A stretch of DNA of 64,000 nt from Schizosaccharomyces osmophilus (lineage: Eukaryota; Ascomycota; Schizosaccharomycetes; Schizosaccharomycetales; Schizosaccharomycetaceae). Both the position numbers and the translations under genes were made by a program. The notes beneath the pieces were generated by a model. It worked only from the letters and a program-made list of their open reading frames with translations. It made no database searches and was not told where the DNA came from. Location of the stretch: contig NC_079238.1 in the NCBI RefSeq assembly GCF_027921745.1, forward strand, positions 4,340,001 to 4,404,000, given 5' to 3'. Below are positions 33,678-43,741 of this stretch, piece after piece (position 1 is the stretch's first letter; each line of letters starts with the position of its first letter).

Positions 33678-34817
33678 AGTAGTTCGATTAATGGATCTTA
33701 TACTTTGTAAGAATTGAAATCCAGGTTAGAAACCTGTAGGAATTTAGTATAATCTATATCTTAACGTTGGGTGTTTATTCGTTTAACAGGGAAATTGTTT
33801 TGCATTTTATGTATGTGCGGTGATTGATTTAAAATTCCGTGAAAGATTTTTTAAATGCAGAATCCGGTTGGATAATACAATATAAAAAAAAATAGGGTAT
33901 GGTTGACTGTAAGTAAGGTTGTATTTCGTCTACATGAGTATTTGAGTTTGATATGTTCTCATGTATAGCTAGAAAGCACTAGGAGTATTGTGTATGCTTA
34001 TTCTACAACAATAAAGTGTGGATTTCTCACAGTGTAGGGAAGTGATGAAAGAAAAACCGCTCATGCCATTTAATTATAGATATCTTCAAAACGTAAATGG
34101 AAGCCTTACATTCCATCAAAAAGATTTTCTTCTACATTTGTTGCATAGAACAGAAAGAACTTTTACGCCCTATATTCATGAGTCCTAATACATAAGCTCG
34201 TCAGAAGGATTTGCACATATAGAGTGATTACAATTCTTTTTTTTTTTTAAGACTAAATGCCTTAAATTTTGATATCTATTTAGCAAATATGTTTGCAATG
34301 AATGTTTATCAAGAGTTGTGTTTAAAACAGAAAAATTGCGATTTAAACATAGTATATAAAACAATAATTAAGAAAACCATGCTTAATTGAAATTAATTGA
34401 AATTAGTATAGAAAAAGAAAAGTCGCTTTATGTAAGCATTTGTCATAGGGCAAAGCAAAACGAGCCTGGCAGGGAAACATAACTGTCGACGTTCTCAATT
34501 TGACAAATTACAAAATCCTACTTTATTTATTATAAATATTCTTTATTTCATTACCAACTATTTCTTGGGTTCGTTTAAACACAACGTTTACTTAGACCAG
34601 AATAGTTAGTAATATTTCCGCCTCACGCACCCAAAACCAGAAAACCTCTGCATATTTTACGTTGAAACGGTCTTTGTATTAGAAGCATTGAATTTACAGT
34701 TTATTTGACTGCAAACGAAAAGATAGAGTGGGTTTTCTGAAGATAACCATCTCAATAGTATATTAAGTGCCTTTCCTTAGAAATTGAAGCAAAAACATTT
34801 AGTCTACCGTCTTTTCA
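33678..34817. other. 1.1 kb AT-rich intergenic region, pabp to hul5
   Basis: Holds the pabp 3'UTR and the hul5 promoter. It has long AT-rich stretches around 34250-34440 and 34500-34560, of the kind that act as replication origins in fission yeast. I see no gene, tRNA or terminal-repeat structure. In the S. pombe reference, from memory, a Tf2 element lies between the corresponding genes; nothing like it is visible here. Confidence 0.5.
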
Positions 34818-37800
34818 ATGCCATTGAGTTTTGAAGGAACGTTTAAAGCAAAAAGAAACGTCAATTTAGGCGGAAAACGCAACACAAACGATCGTGGTGA
34901 ATTGGTAAGAAAAGCTGCGATTGAACGTAAAAATCGCGAGGAAAGACGTAGAACAGAGTCTGTGTCTATTCAGTTGCAGTCTCTTTCCCGTGGACTTCTT
35001 TGCAGGGAACGATTAAAGAATGAATTCCGCTCACAATGGTACGAAACTTACTTAGCGGCCGGTGCGCAAAAGCTCGACATGTCGGACTGGGATAAATTGC
35101 AAGAATGTATTCAGCAATTTGTTATTTTTGCTGACCCTCAACTGGATTTTGAAGCTTTTCGGAGCATAATCTATGATTTGCTTAGTTCTTTGCATCGTGA
35201 AGTTACCCCCAATGATTCAACGTCTTCGAAACATAACCCAAATAAACTGGATGATAAGGTCGAGGAATCAGAACTGTCAAGGCTTTGTACAGTTAAGTCA
35301 AAAGTCTCTGTTCTCGGTTTTCCATGGGTATGGCAACGATTTACCACCCTTTGTTTGAAGTCATTTAGAAACATACTTCAAATAAGTAAGGAAGCTAGAC
35401 TTGATTCAGATTTATGTCTCTTGTTGGAAACTTTAGGATATCTTTCTGTCTTTCTTGAAGTTCATGAAATGTCTGATTACTACGATTGTTTAATGACCTT
35501 TTACGAATATTTTCACCTTCAAAAAGAATTCTCCAACTTCAGGAGTTCGTTTGTCTTTTGTCTTTTCAGCCCGCTTGATGAGACAAAAGATAATTATAAT
35601 AGAGTTCAACAATTCTTTATCTTTCATATTTTTACGCGCCGCTCTTATGAATCTTTGCTTGGTGATATTTCATCAAGCTTGGTTGTTTCAAAAGTATTTC
35701 CTTCAATGTCTTTTTCCAAAGAGGAAGATATTATGTCTTCTCTATTAAGCTTGGACACTTCAAAATTATTTTGTATGGGAGGTGCCTGCCTTCATTTGTT
35801 ACATACAGAAGTTGAATCTTCATTTTTATGGTTTTTTTCCTCACTAGTTTTGGACGCCCTTTATACACATTCTGAAAATTCTGTCATAAATCGCTTCAAT
35901 GCTCCTATAGACTTGGACGACGACGAGGATGAGGAATATTCATTCGTCCAAGACTATTATACCCATATACAACTCGTTGCTAAGCAATTTGGAAATTTGT
36001 TAACCTCACAAATACTTAGCGTGCAACGAGTTTTTGCTGAAGCTTTATCATCCAACTTTATAACCAAGGTCTTCTCTGAGATTACGAGTACTACTATATT
36101 AAGTGTTTCACATTTTTTCTCATCTATACTAAAGCTATTTCCCTCAAATCGCACTTCGATATTGATGTACGTATCCTTAATCGACCATTTACGCGTAGAA
36201 CCGAACATGTCGTTCGTGCAATATTCTTGGGACATATTTACCAAATCTCCCATATTTTCGTTATTCTCAAAAAAGGTTGATGTCAAGAGTATTATGCAAA
36301 CTGATTCAGCTTATTGGCATCAACTTCAGTTCCTGCTTGACGTTTACTCTCGAATGTTGTTTACAATGATTGACGAAGAATTTCATAGCGTCCAGCACAA
36401 TCCGTTATATAATGTGCGAGAAGAACTATGCATTCTTTTGAAAAATTTTGTTTTGGGGTTATACTGGGATGTTAACACATCAAAAGAAGTTAATGATAAC
36501 TCATTGGTAGATGTAACTCAGCTTAGGGTTTCTTCAACATCTCTGCTTCAAAGACTCTTTCGGATCAATTATCGAAAACCATATGTACGAGATAATATGT
36601 TTTTGATGGAAGAGTATTTCAACTTGACCGAATTCGAAGCAGGAGCCCTGCAAGAGGCACAGTCTGCTTCAAATATGGATGTAGATCTATCTTCCGGCAT
36701 GAAAGTTGATAACTACAATGAATCAAGACCAAAACTAAATATACTAAACAATTGCTCCTTTTTCTTGCCATTCCGTTTTCGCATCCATTTACTTCAACAG
36801 CTTATAACAATGGATAAGCAGGCAAATGGATTCATACAGCCATTTGGTCATTTAAAGCATGCAGTTATTCGCCGAAACCGAATTTTTGATGACGGCTTTG
36901 ATGCGTTTTATAATCTAGGAAAAATGTTTAAAGGATCCATTCGTATCACTTTTGTGGACGAACATGGCGTAGTAGAGGAAGGAATTGACGGAGGTGGATT
37001 GACGAAAGAATTTTTAACAAGGTAAGCAAATCGAAGACTACATTTGATCATTCGGCACTAACGTTTCTAGTATATGCAAAACTGTTTTTGATATCAATTA
37101 TGGTTTATTTAGCGAAACGAAGGCGCATCTACTGTATCCCAACACACATGGATATGCACAAGATAGTAAGTTAAGACGTATGAGATTTTGCGAAGACTAA
37201 TCGTGTTTTATAGTTGAGCGACTACGTTGCTACGAATTCTTAGGAATGCTGATCGGCAAGTGCATATATGAAGGAATTCAGATAGACGCCGCATTTGCTG
37301 CATTTTTCGTTTCAAAGTGGCTAGGTCATCCTAGTTATTTTGATGATTTGACAAGTTTGGATAACAATTTGTATGAAGGGTTAATATTCCTTAAAAATTA
37401 TGACGGTGATGTAGAAAACGATTTGGCCCTAAACTTCACGGTCGTTCATGAAGAATTTGGTGTTCGCAATGTCATTGAATTGATTCCCAATGGAGGAAAC
37501 GTGGCAGTAACAAACGACAACCGGTTACAATACATTCATTTAATTTCTAATTACTATTTGAATGCACGTTTATCAAAGCAATGCCGAGCATTTACAAATG
37601 GGTTTACGCAAATTATTGATCCTCACTGGCTGGCCATGTTCCATGAAAACGAGATTCATGTTTTGGTAGGAGGAGATCCGGTACCTATCGATGTGAATGA
37701 TTTGAAAAAGAACACGGTTTATGCTGGAGGTTATGATTTGAATTCTCCTACTATTCAAATGTTTTGGGAAGTGCTTCGAGAGCTTGATGAAGAAGATAAG

Positions 37801-38124
37801 CGGAATTTTGTTAAGTTTGTCACGAGTGTTGCCAGACCACCAATTTTAGGCTTTAAGGCTCTTATGCCAGCGTTCTGCATTCGGACGAATGGCGAAGATG
37901 AATCCAGACTTCCTACTGCAAGGTATGTTTCGAACATTTCTGACATAATGATTTTAACATTACTTTAGCACATGCGTAAACTTGTTAAAGTTACCTATAT
38001 ATACATCTAAACAGACGTTAAAAGAGTAAGCAATTAAAGATCTTGTAACAAAAGTCCTTACTAACAAGTGTTTAGAAAATTAATTGTATCTGTTCGTTCT
38101 GGAGGTGGTTTTGGATTCAGTTGA
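34818..38124 (+). CDS. hul5: HECT-type E3 ubiquitin ligase Hul5
   Basis: Five exons: 34818-37021, 37071-37165, 37214-37922, 37969-38025 and 38076-38124, giving 1037 residues (S. pombe SPAC167.07c is about 1030). Hul5 is a proteasome-associated ligase that extends ubiquitin chains on misfolded and stalled substrates. The N-terminus has an IQ-like basic helix (RKNREERRRTES to RGLLCRERLK). The middle is helical and poorly conserved. The HECT domain spans about residue 690 to the end, with GVVEEGIDGGGLTKEF, NTHGYA and FLGMLIGKCIYEG. The catalytic Cys is Cys1005 in STCVNLLKLP, whose Ser codon is split by the third intron. The C-terminus RSGGGFGFS matches the family and is reached only if the last intron, with a TTACTAAC branch site, is removed. 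Confidence 0.93.
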
Positions 38125-38524
38125 ACATGTTCCATTTTGTTGTTTGTTACCAATGTTAAAATGGGTTTTTCTCTATGTGTGGATAAATAAATAAGAATGA
38201 ATGATGTTGATGAAGTTTATACTTATGAAATGTTTCTTTCAGGTTCCTAATATACATACTTAAATAAAAGCAAAGCTTTTCCATGAAACAATAAAGATCC
38301 AAACGAATTAAAGGTCATTTTTTTCACTTTCATTTCACATTTACAGCTAAACAGTTTTGTTCTTATTTCGCTAACAAAAACTTAAGCAAAAGTGAAAACA
38401 AATCATAATGACGTTTATCCCAAGTATATAGGACCTCTTCGTAAACCCCGCCTTTTCTGCAAATAACTTATACCCAGCAGACACAAGGAAAAAACGATTT
38501 CTTGTGAACCTTTCGCACATTAAG
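38125..38524. other. Intergenic region, hul5 to the small mitochondrial-type gene
   Basis: Tandem plus-strand genes; the region holds the hul5 3' end and the next promoter. AT-rich with no recognisable element. Confidence 0.5.
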
Positions 38525-38887
38525 ATGTTTAAGAATTCTGTTTCTCCAATTCTTAAAACGCTTTATAAATTTCCAGTGCAATTGCCTGTTTTTGCTTCCA
38601 GAAACAAGGGGATAGCCATTCGTGCATTCACCTCAAAAGTGAAGAAAACATCTTCAGATCAAGACTTTGCGGTCCCTTCTGTTGACGAGGAAGAAGATAT
38701 GCTTAATAATTTGATGGGGAACGTCAAGGTTAAATCTGCAGCAGAAGATGGCATTGCCGTTGAAGATGTTATTTTAAAGCACCCAGAGTTACTGAAAGAT
38801 GCACCTGCTCCTTTAAGAAAAGCTGTAGAACAAACACTAGCCGCCAGAAAACTCAAGTCTGGAGACAAGAACCCAGAGTCTTCATAA
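38525..38887 (+). CDS. Small protein with a likely mitochondrial presequence
   Basis: A 120-residue frame from the ATG at 38525 (MFKNSVSPILKTL). The first 40 residues are rich in Lys, Arg, Ser and hydrophobic residues with almost no acids, as in a mitochondrial targeting sequence, ending near IAIRAFTSKV. The rest is acidic then helical (VEDVILKHPELLKDAPAPLRKAVEQ) and ends in a charged tail. No domain is recognised. Position and strand match S. pombe SPAC167.06c, listed there as an uncharacterised protein as I remember. Conservation of this frame at that position supports it as a real gene. The function is unknown. Confidence 0.75.
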   Translation: MFKNSVSPILKTLYKFPVQLPVFASRNKGIAIRAFTSKVKKTSSDQDFAVPSVDEEEDMLNNLMGNVKVKSAAEDGIAVEDVILKHPELLKDAPAPLRKAVEQTLAARKLKSGDKNPESS

Positions 38888-39655
38888 GTGAAGGTAGAGG
38901 TTTGAATACTTGCTTCTTCATTACAAGCTTTATAACATTGCATGATTCCCCAATTACTTTTCCAGGTCATTTATGGTTTCAACTTTTCCAAGTGGTTACC
39001 ATCTTGTACGTTCTTTCTAATGATTAACGATAATGTTCGTGATATATGGCGATTTCTTCCTGTGAATCCCCAAAGTCATTATTGATATATATATCAATTG
39101 ACGTTGCCAAAGTCTTTTCCTTTTGTTGCTTATCGTGGTTGATTTTTCTGAGGCTATGGTTCAAGACATACAGCTTCTGGGCATTACAGAACGTGAGTTT
39201 TCCATCATAGCATATATAATAAGTAAAAAAAAGAAAAAAAAAAGATATTTTGAAAGAGTAATTGCGCAAACGGAAGAACATAATGTTTACCATAAAAAAA
39301 GTAAATGACAATTAAGCAGCAATCAATCATGTACTATAAAACAGAATAGCAAAGAAAGCATAATTCATAAAAAAAATTCATTCAATTTTGTGAGCAGCTT
39401 TCATCTCAAGACATAATCATCAAACTATTAGCTAGATGCCTCTCTTTGAAATTTTTTTCCAATAAAAACCAAACAAATGACATTTTTTCAAATATACGGA
39501 TATATTTCTAGCAAATTTTCATTCATCTATTAGTCTATAAAGCAATAGGTATACGCATGCAGAAAACGATTCATAAAAACTGTAGCCTTAACTAATACGG
39601 CATCATTCATCCCAAAGACATCAAATATCATAAATATCCATAACCTTTGCAAAAA
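38888..39655. other. Convergent 3' intergenic region
   Basis: Spacer of about 770 bases between the small mitochondrial-type gene (plus) and the Usp gene (minus). Very AT-rich, with an A-rich run near 39228-39243. Short frames here have no support. Confidence 0.55.
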
Positions 39656-41638
39656 CTAGCGACCCACTTCATCTACTATAGCATCAGCAAGATTATTGGC
39701 AAGGCGAGCTGAACGTTCAAACCGGTGCTTGTTTTTTCGCAACCGTTTACGAGCAACCATTACCGGTACGCTTGACTAATTTAAGTTAATAACTTTCGCT
39801 CTTCGCTGATAAAACAATTAGGATTTTCATACCTTGTTGACCAAATAGTTACTGAAAGAACCAAGCAGTACACCTTTCAAATGACTGCGTCCACGACTGC
39901 CCATAACAACTAGAGTCGGCTCGACATAATCAATCTATGTTTTAGTTAGTAATGCCCAAGAAAAGCGATAGAATCGTAAAACTCATACCATTTCCACAAT
40001 TAAGTGCTTGGCCTTCTCGTGATGAATAACTTCGATGTTCACTTCAATTTCGAGAACTGTTTTACTAAGTAATTTCAAAATACTCTTTGTAACTTTCTCT
40101 AAAGTTTCCATCTGCGTAGACTCCATGTGTTCCATTTCTAATTTCGGATCATCACATTCAATCACATCGACTATAATAAGAGTATCACCTTTTCGTAAAA
40201 GGACACCAACAGCCCACTCAGCAGCGTACAAACTTTCGGAGGATAAATCCAATGTAAGAAAGTAAGTACTATTTCGTTTTGAGTTACTAGCTGCGCTGTG
40301 AAAATCTCCTCTGCGAATCCGTCGGATTGTTCGACTGGCGCTAGGAATCCATCGGGTTGGACCAATATTCAATTGCAAGTTTTTGGCTATACGCAGGTCT
40401 TGCTCGATTTCTTCTTGGTCAGAACCGTACCAATTATCGACGTGCGTTGATACAAAATTCGTATTCGGGCGTACAGGTTCGGACCTGAGCTCATGTGCTG
40501 TATAAAGACTTGGATTAGAGCGAGATCGGCGTAAAACGTTAGCATCTACTTTCCTATGTGAGTCATCGCTAAAATTCGATTTACTTTTTGATAAAGGAGC
40601 GCCTACCAATTTCCGGAGACGACTTCTTTTACTCGTTTTTCCTCTTTTGCTAACTAGAGGTTGAGAAAGTTTTGGAGATTCGTCGATAGATACTTGAGGT
40701 CTGCTTGTACTTTGTAATCCTTCAGCTTCTGAATGAGAAGAAAAGTCATCATCTTCGTCTTCGTCTTCCGAAGACGAAGAAGGTAAAGAACGAGCTAAAT
40801 GGAGAGGTTCTCCATTTTCATCAAGCAAATTCTCTGTTCCCAATGGAGAACCTATTTCATCCTTGTTCGTCCTGCGATTTTCAGAAGTCGAGGAGATAGA
40901 AGGAGGAGAAACAACAAAATGAGGAATATTCGGGCTTACTAAAGGGGTATCTTTTGGGGACGTGGAAAGCTTGGTCACTGGCGAGCTTGGAGTAGTATTG
41001 GACTTGTTATATGTTTTCGCTGGTTCCTTTGGAGAGAAATGCTTTGCTGTTGTTGCACTCGTAGAAGGAATCTGTAGAGGAGAAAGGGAAGAAGAAGACG
41101 CGGGCATACTACCAAAAGAAACACTTCGCTGATGATTCGGCTCGGGGGACTTCTTCAGCTCCGAACCGCCATAAGGATGCAGAGCAGCATATGCTTGGTC
41201 GGTTGAAGATGACTTTGAGGATACACTGGAGAATGAATGCCGCTTATGCGATGTATTCGGAGGGGAATCAGTAGAAAATAATGGAGAGGCCAACACATCG
41301 GAGACCTTGCTGCTTGACTTGGCAAGCGATTTTGAATTCTCGGACGGTATGTTTTTTCTTTTTTCCTCTTCTTGAGTACTTTTCTCTTTGTCCTTCTTGT
41401 ATTCGTTTGATGTAGGAGGGTTTTTGTAATGAGGTAAAGAAGTTATATCCTCCGACTTTACTCGGAATCCTTCATCACCGGGTTTAATAAAACAGTAATC
41501 ACGGATTACCGGATCATAGTCAAGGCATAACTCGCGATACTTCTGTTCCTCCCTTTCTTTCATCCATTTTAGAACTTCTAGTCTTTCTTCATCTAGCGCT
41601 GATGCCAGCGAATTACCACCATATGTCCTCGATGACAT
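39656..41638 (-). CDS. Universal stress protein (Usp) family protein
   Basis: Three exons: 41638-39989, 39934-39833 and 39775-39656, giving 623 residues from the ATG at 41638 (MSSRTYGGN). The N-terminal 400 residues are Ser/Pro/Glu-rich and probably disordered, with a short conserved start segment (DYDPVIRDYCFIKPGDEGFR). The C-terminal third is a Usp fold: YFLTLDLSSESLYAAEWAVGVLL, TLIIVDVIE, and the nucleotide-binding end VVMGSRGRSHLKGVLLGS, then NYLVNKSSVPVMV. That end exists only after splicing of two small introns (49-57 bases). It matches S. pombe SPAC167.05. Usp proteins respond to stress; the exact role in fission yeast is not known to me. Likely phosphorylated in the Ser-rich part (inference). 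Confidence 0.88.
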
Positions 41639-42158
41639 TAGTAACAATACAATTGTATCTTAATAGTTCACAATTGACATCAAAAAGCATGTATACTTTT
41701 GTAATGGGGAAATATTGAAATCGGTAGATTTGATCATTTGTATGTACGGAGCTCATGTTACGATGTAGCGCAATGCACATGCACTCGGTATCTTTATTTT
41801 ATTATGTCCTAACGGATCCATGCAATAAAATATACAGTTGGAAGGGAAACGGCTTGGATAGATTTGTTCATAAAATGAAAAAAATGAAATCTCTGTCATT
41901 CTTCCTTAGCTAAAAACTCGTTTGTTCCTTGGTCTTTGGACCACGTCCCTACAACATCAGAAAACGACAAATAGATGACAGTTTTAAAAGAAGTAAGCAT
42001 CATTTTCCTTACATGTAGTTTATATATTGTTCTTGTTTAAACACAAACAGAAAAGAGAATTTGCCAGCTGCTGTTTTGTTTTAATTTTTAATTTTTTCTT
42101 TCGATTAGAAACAAAACTTTACAGCCACTTGGGTTATAGAAACCATAGTATAATCCGT
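41639..42158. other. Usp gene promoter region
   Basis: Upstream region of the Usp gene on the minus strand. A 21-codon plus frame at 41974 with a hydrophobic centre is probably chance. No clear promoter element seen. Confidence 0.45.
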
Positions 42159-42374
42159 ATGTTCAACATTTCGTGTAGCCTTTGCTTTCCCGACAACGAC
42201 CTCGCTAAACGATTCATCTATAAGCCATCATCAAGACTGCCAGATATTGTAGGCATATTCATATTCATATGGTTGATTGTTTCTGTTTTAGGATTTGCTT
42301 CTTTTGAACACTTCATTCTCCGCATGTTTCATCCTTCACATAAAATAATCTGTATGGTGTATTTGAGAATTTAA
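42159..42374 (+). CDS. Possible small membrane protein, doubtful
   Basis: A 71-codon frame with an ATG at 42159. It has a CSLC pair near the start and one strong hydrophobic segment (LPDIVGIFIFIWLIVSVLGF) followed by His and Arg. An acceptor-like TTCGATTAG lies upstream at about 42110, so a spliced 5' exon is possible, but I found none with a matching phase. No family is recognised and no gene is expected here from S. pombe order as I remember it. It may be a chance frame in the Usp-pam17 spacer. Confidence 0.2.
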   Translation: MFNISCSLCFPDNDLAKRFIYKPSSRLPDIVGIFIFIWLIVSVLGFASFEHFILRMFHPSHKIICMVYLRI

Positions 42375-42633
42375 AATCGTCAATACCGGGACGAGTATGC
42401 GATGAAATACTTGATGACCAATCCCGCACTTATTTCCAAATCTGCACTGGATCAATATGTATTGTAGTCATGAATAACAGAAGAAAAGAATTACCAAAAA
42501 TAATACATTCATCAACACAATAAGTAAATAGCCTTTTCAGATGACCTTGTCATCATAATAGGGGAAGGGGGAAAATTTATAAAGAAACAAGAAACCATCC
42601 TTTTGTGGATATCATCACATCTCAAACATAGCA

Positions 42634-43427
42634 TTACTTTTTTGGGGTAGTGCGTAAGAAGGAACGTTGAACGTACGCTTTTTGATCACGAAGCCAACGG
42701 CGATAATCCTAAAAAATTGTTAGTGAATCCAATTCCTTAAAGAAAGAAGCCTGTCTTCTTCGCACATACCCATAAGGAAAATATCTTTTCTCCGTAATAA
42801 TCTAATAACATCACTCGTTAGCCATATACATTCACATCTCTTCACTGAGAAGCACAAGACATACCTGGTATAGGATTGGAATAGCTTTCCATCGAAGGAA
42901 CGACACGATTCTTCTTCAAGTGCTTATAGAATTCCTCCTCACGCTAAAATAAAATGAATGTTAGCAAAGACATCTAACTTGAATCTTTTCGCTGGCTTCA
43001 ACAGCTTCTCACATACGTATGCAATCTGATTCGCTTGCTTGCGATTAATCAGTGTCCAGACCTGACGTCCTAGGGTAGGTCCTATTAACCATCCAAAAGC
43101 ACCAGAAGCAATCGTTGCTAAAACATATATCGTAAACATGTCCAATCCCATCATGGTCACAGTAGGATCAACAGCGCGTGTCATAAAGTATGAGGACCCT
43201 ACACCAAGTCCAAGCACGGCTGTAGGAATGGAAGTAAAAGTTTCGAAGCGGCGTCGGCTCTTTCTCAATTTGAGAAACGTAGGCCAATCCAATGTTGTCG
43301 TCGTCTTTGGAAGTTCCCTTTCTGACGCGTACATTCGAACATTCTTGACAGAACGGAAAACTGAAGGGAAAATTTTTGCATTTCCCGCGCCCAAGCGGCT
43401 CAATCCGCTTCCTAAGACTGGATACAT
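42634..43427 (-). CDS. pam17: Presequence translocase motor subunit Pam17
   Basis: Four exons: 43427-43017, 42943-42865, 42801-42770 and 42708-42634, giving 198 residues, the family size. Pam17 is an inner-membrane subunit of the TIM23 import motor that helps organise Pam18 and Pam16. The N-terminus from MYPVLGSGLSRLG to VRMYASE is a mitochondrial presequence. LDWPTFLKLRKSRRR opens the mature protein, then come two membrane spans (TAVLGLGVGSSYFM and MFTIYVLATIASGAFGWLIG). The C-terminal [24 protein letters not shown] motif is assembled from three small exons, one only 32 bases. Divergent from snu66. Matches SPAC167.04. Confidence 0.93.
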
Positions 43428-43741
43428 AACTAGTCTACTTTTTTGGTAGTAAAAAGGGAATCCGTGCTCTCTTGCATATTCATATTTGGTCTCGGTTACC
43501 GAAGTGCACAATCCTAAACAGTGCGCGCATTCAAATTCACTATTTGGCTCCTAGTCGAAAAGAAAGAAAGCTGTGAATGAAGGTATCCTGCAAATGCAAC
43601 ATATTCGTGTTGCTAGTCATTGTCGGTGAGACTTGTGTATTACTTGTATAATATTAAATTTTTTTAAAGGATTTTAGGATTGAATTGACTATCTCTGTTG
43701 TTCTTGGTGATTCGTATTAATTTGACCGATTCCAAAAAAAC
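43428..43741. other. Divergent promoter region, pam17 and snu66
   Basis: About 310 bases shared by the two divergent genes. AT-rich just before the snu66 ATG. No specific element recognised. Confidence 0.5.

Noticed and set aside
33678-34817. Retrotransposon or solo LTR between pabp and hul5
   Set aside because: No terminal repeats, target duplication or coding remains visible.
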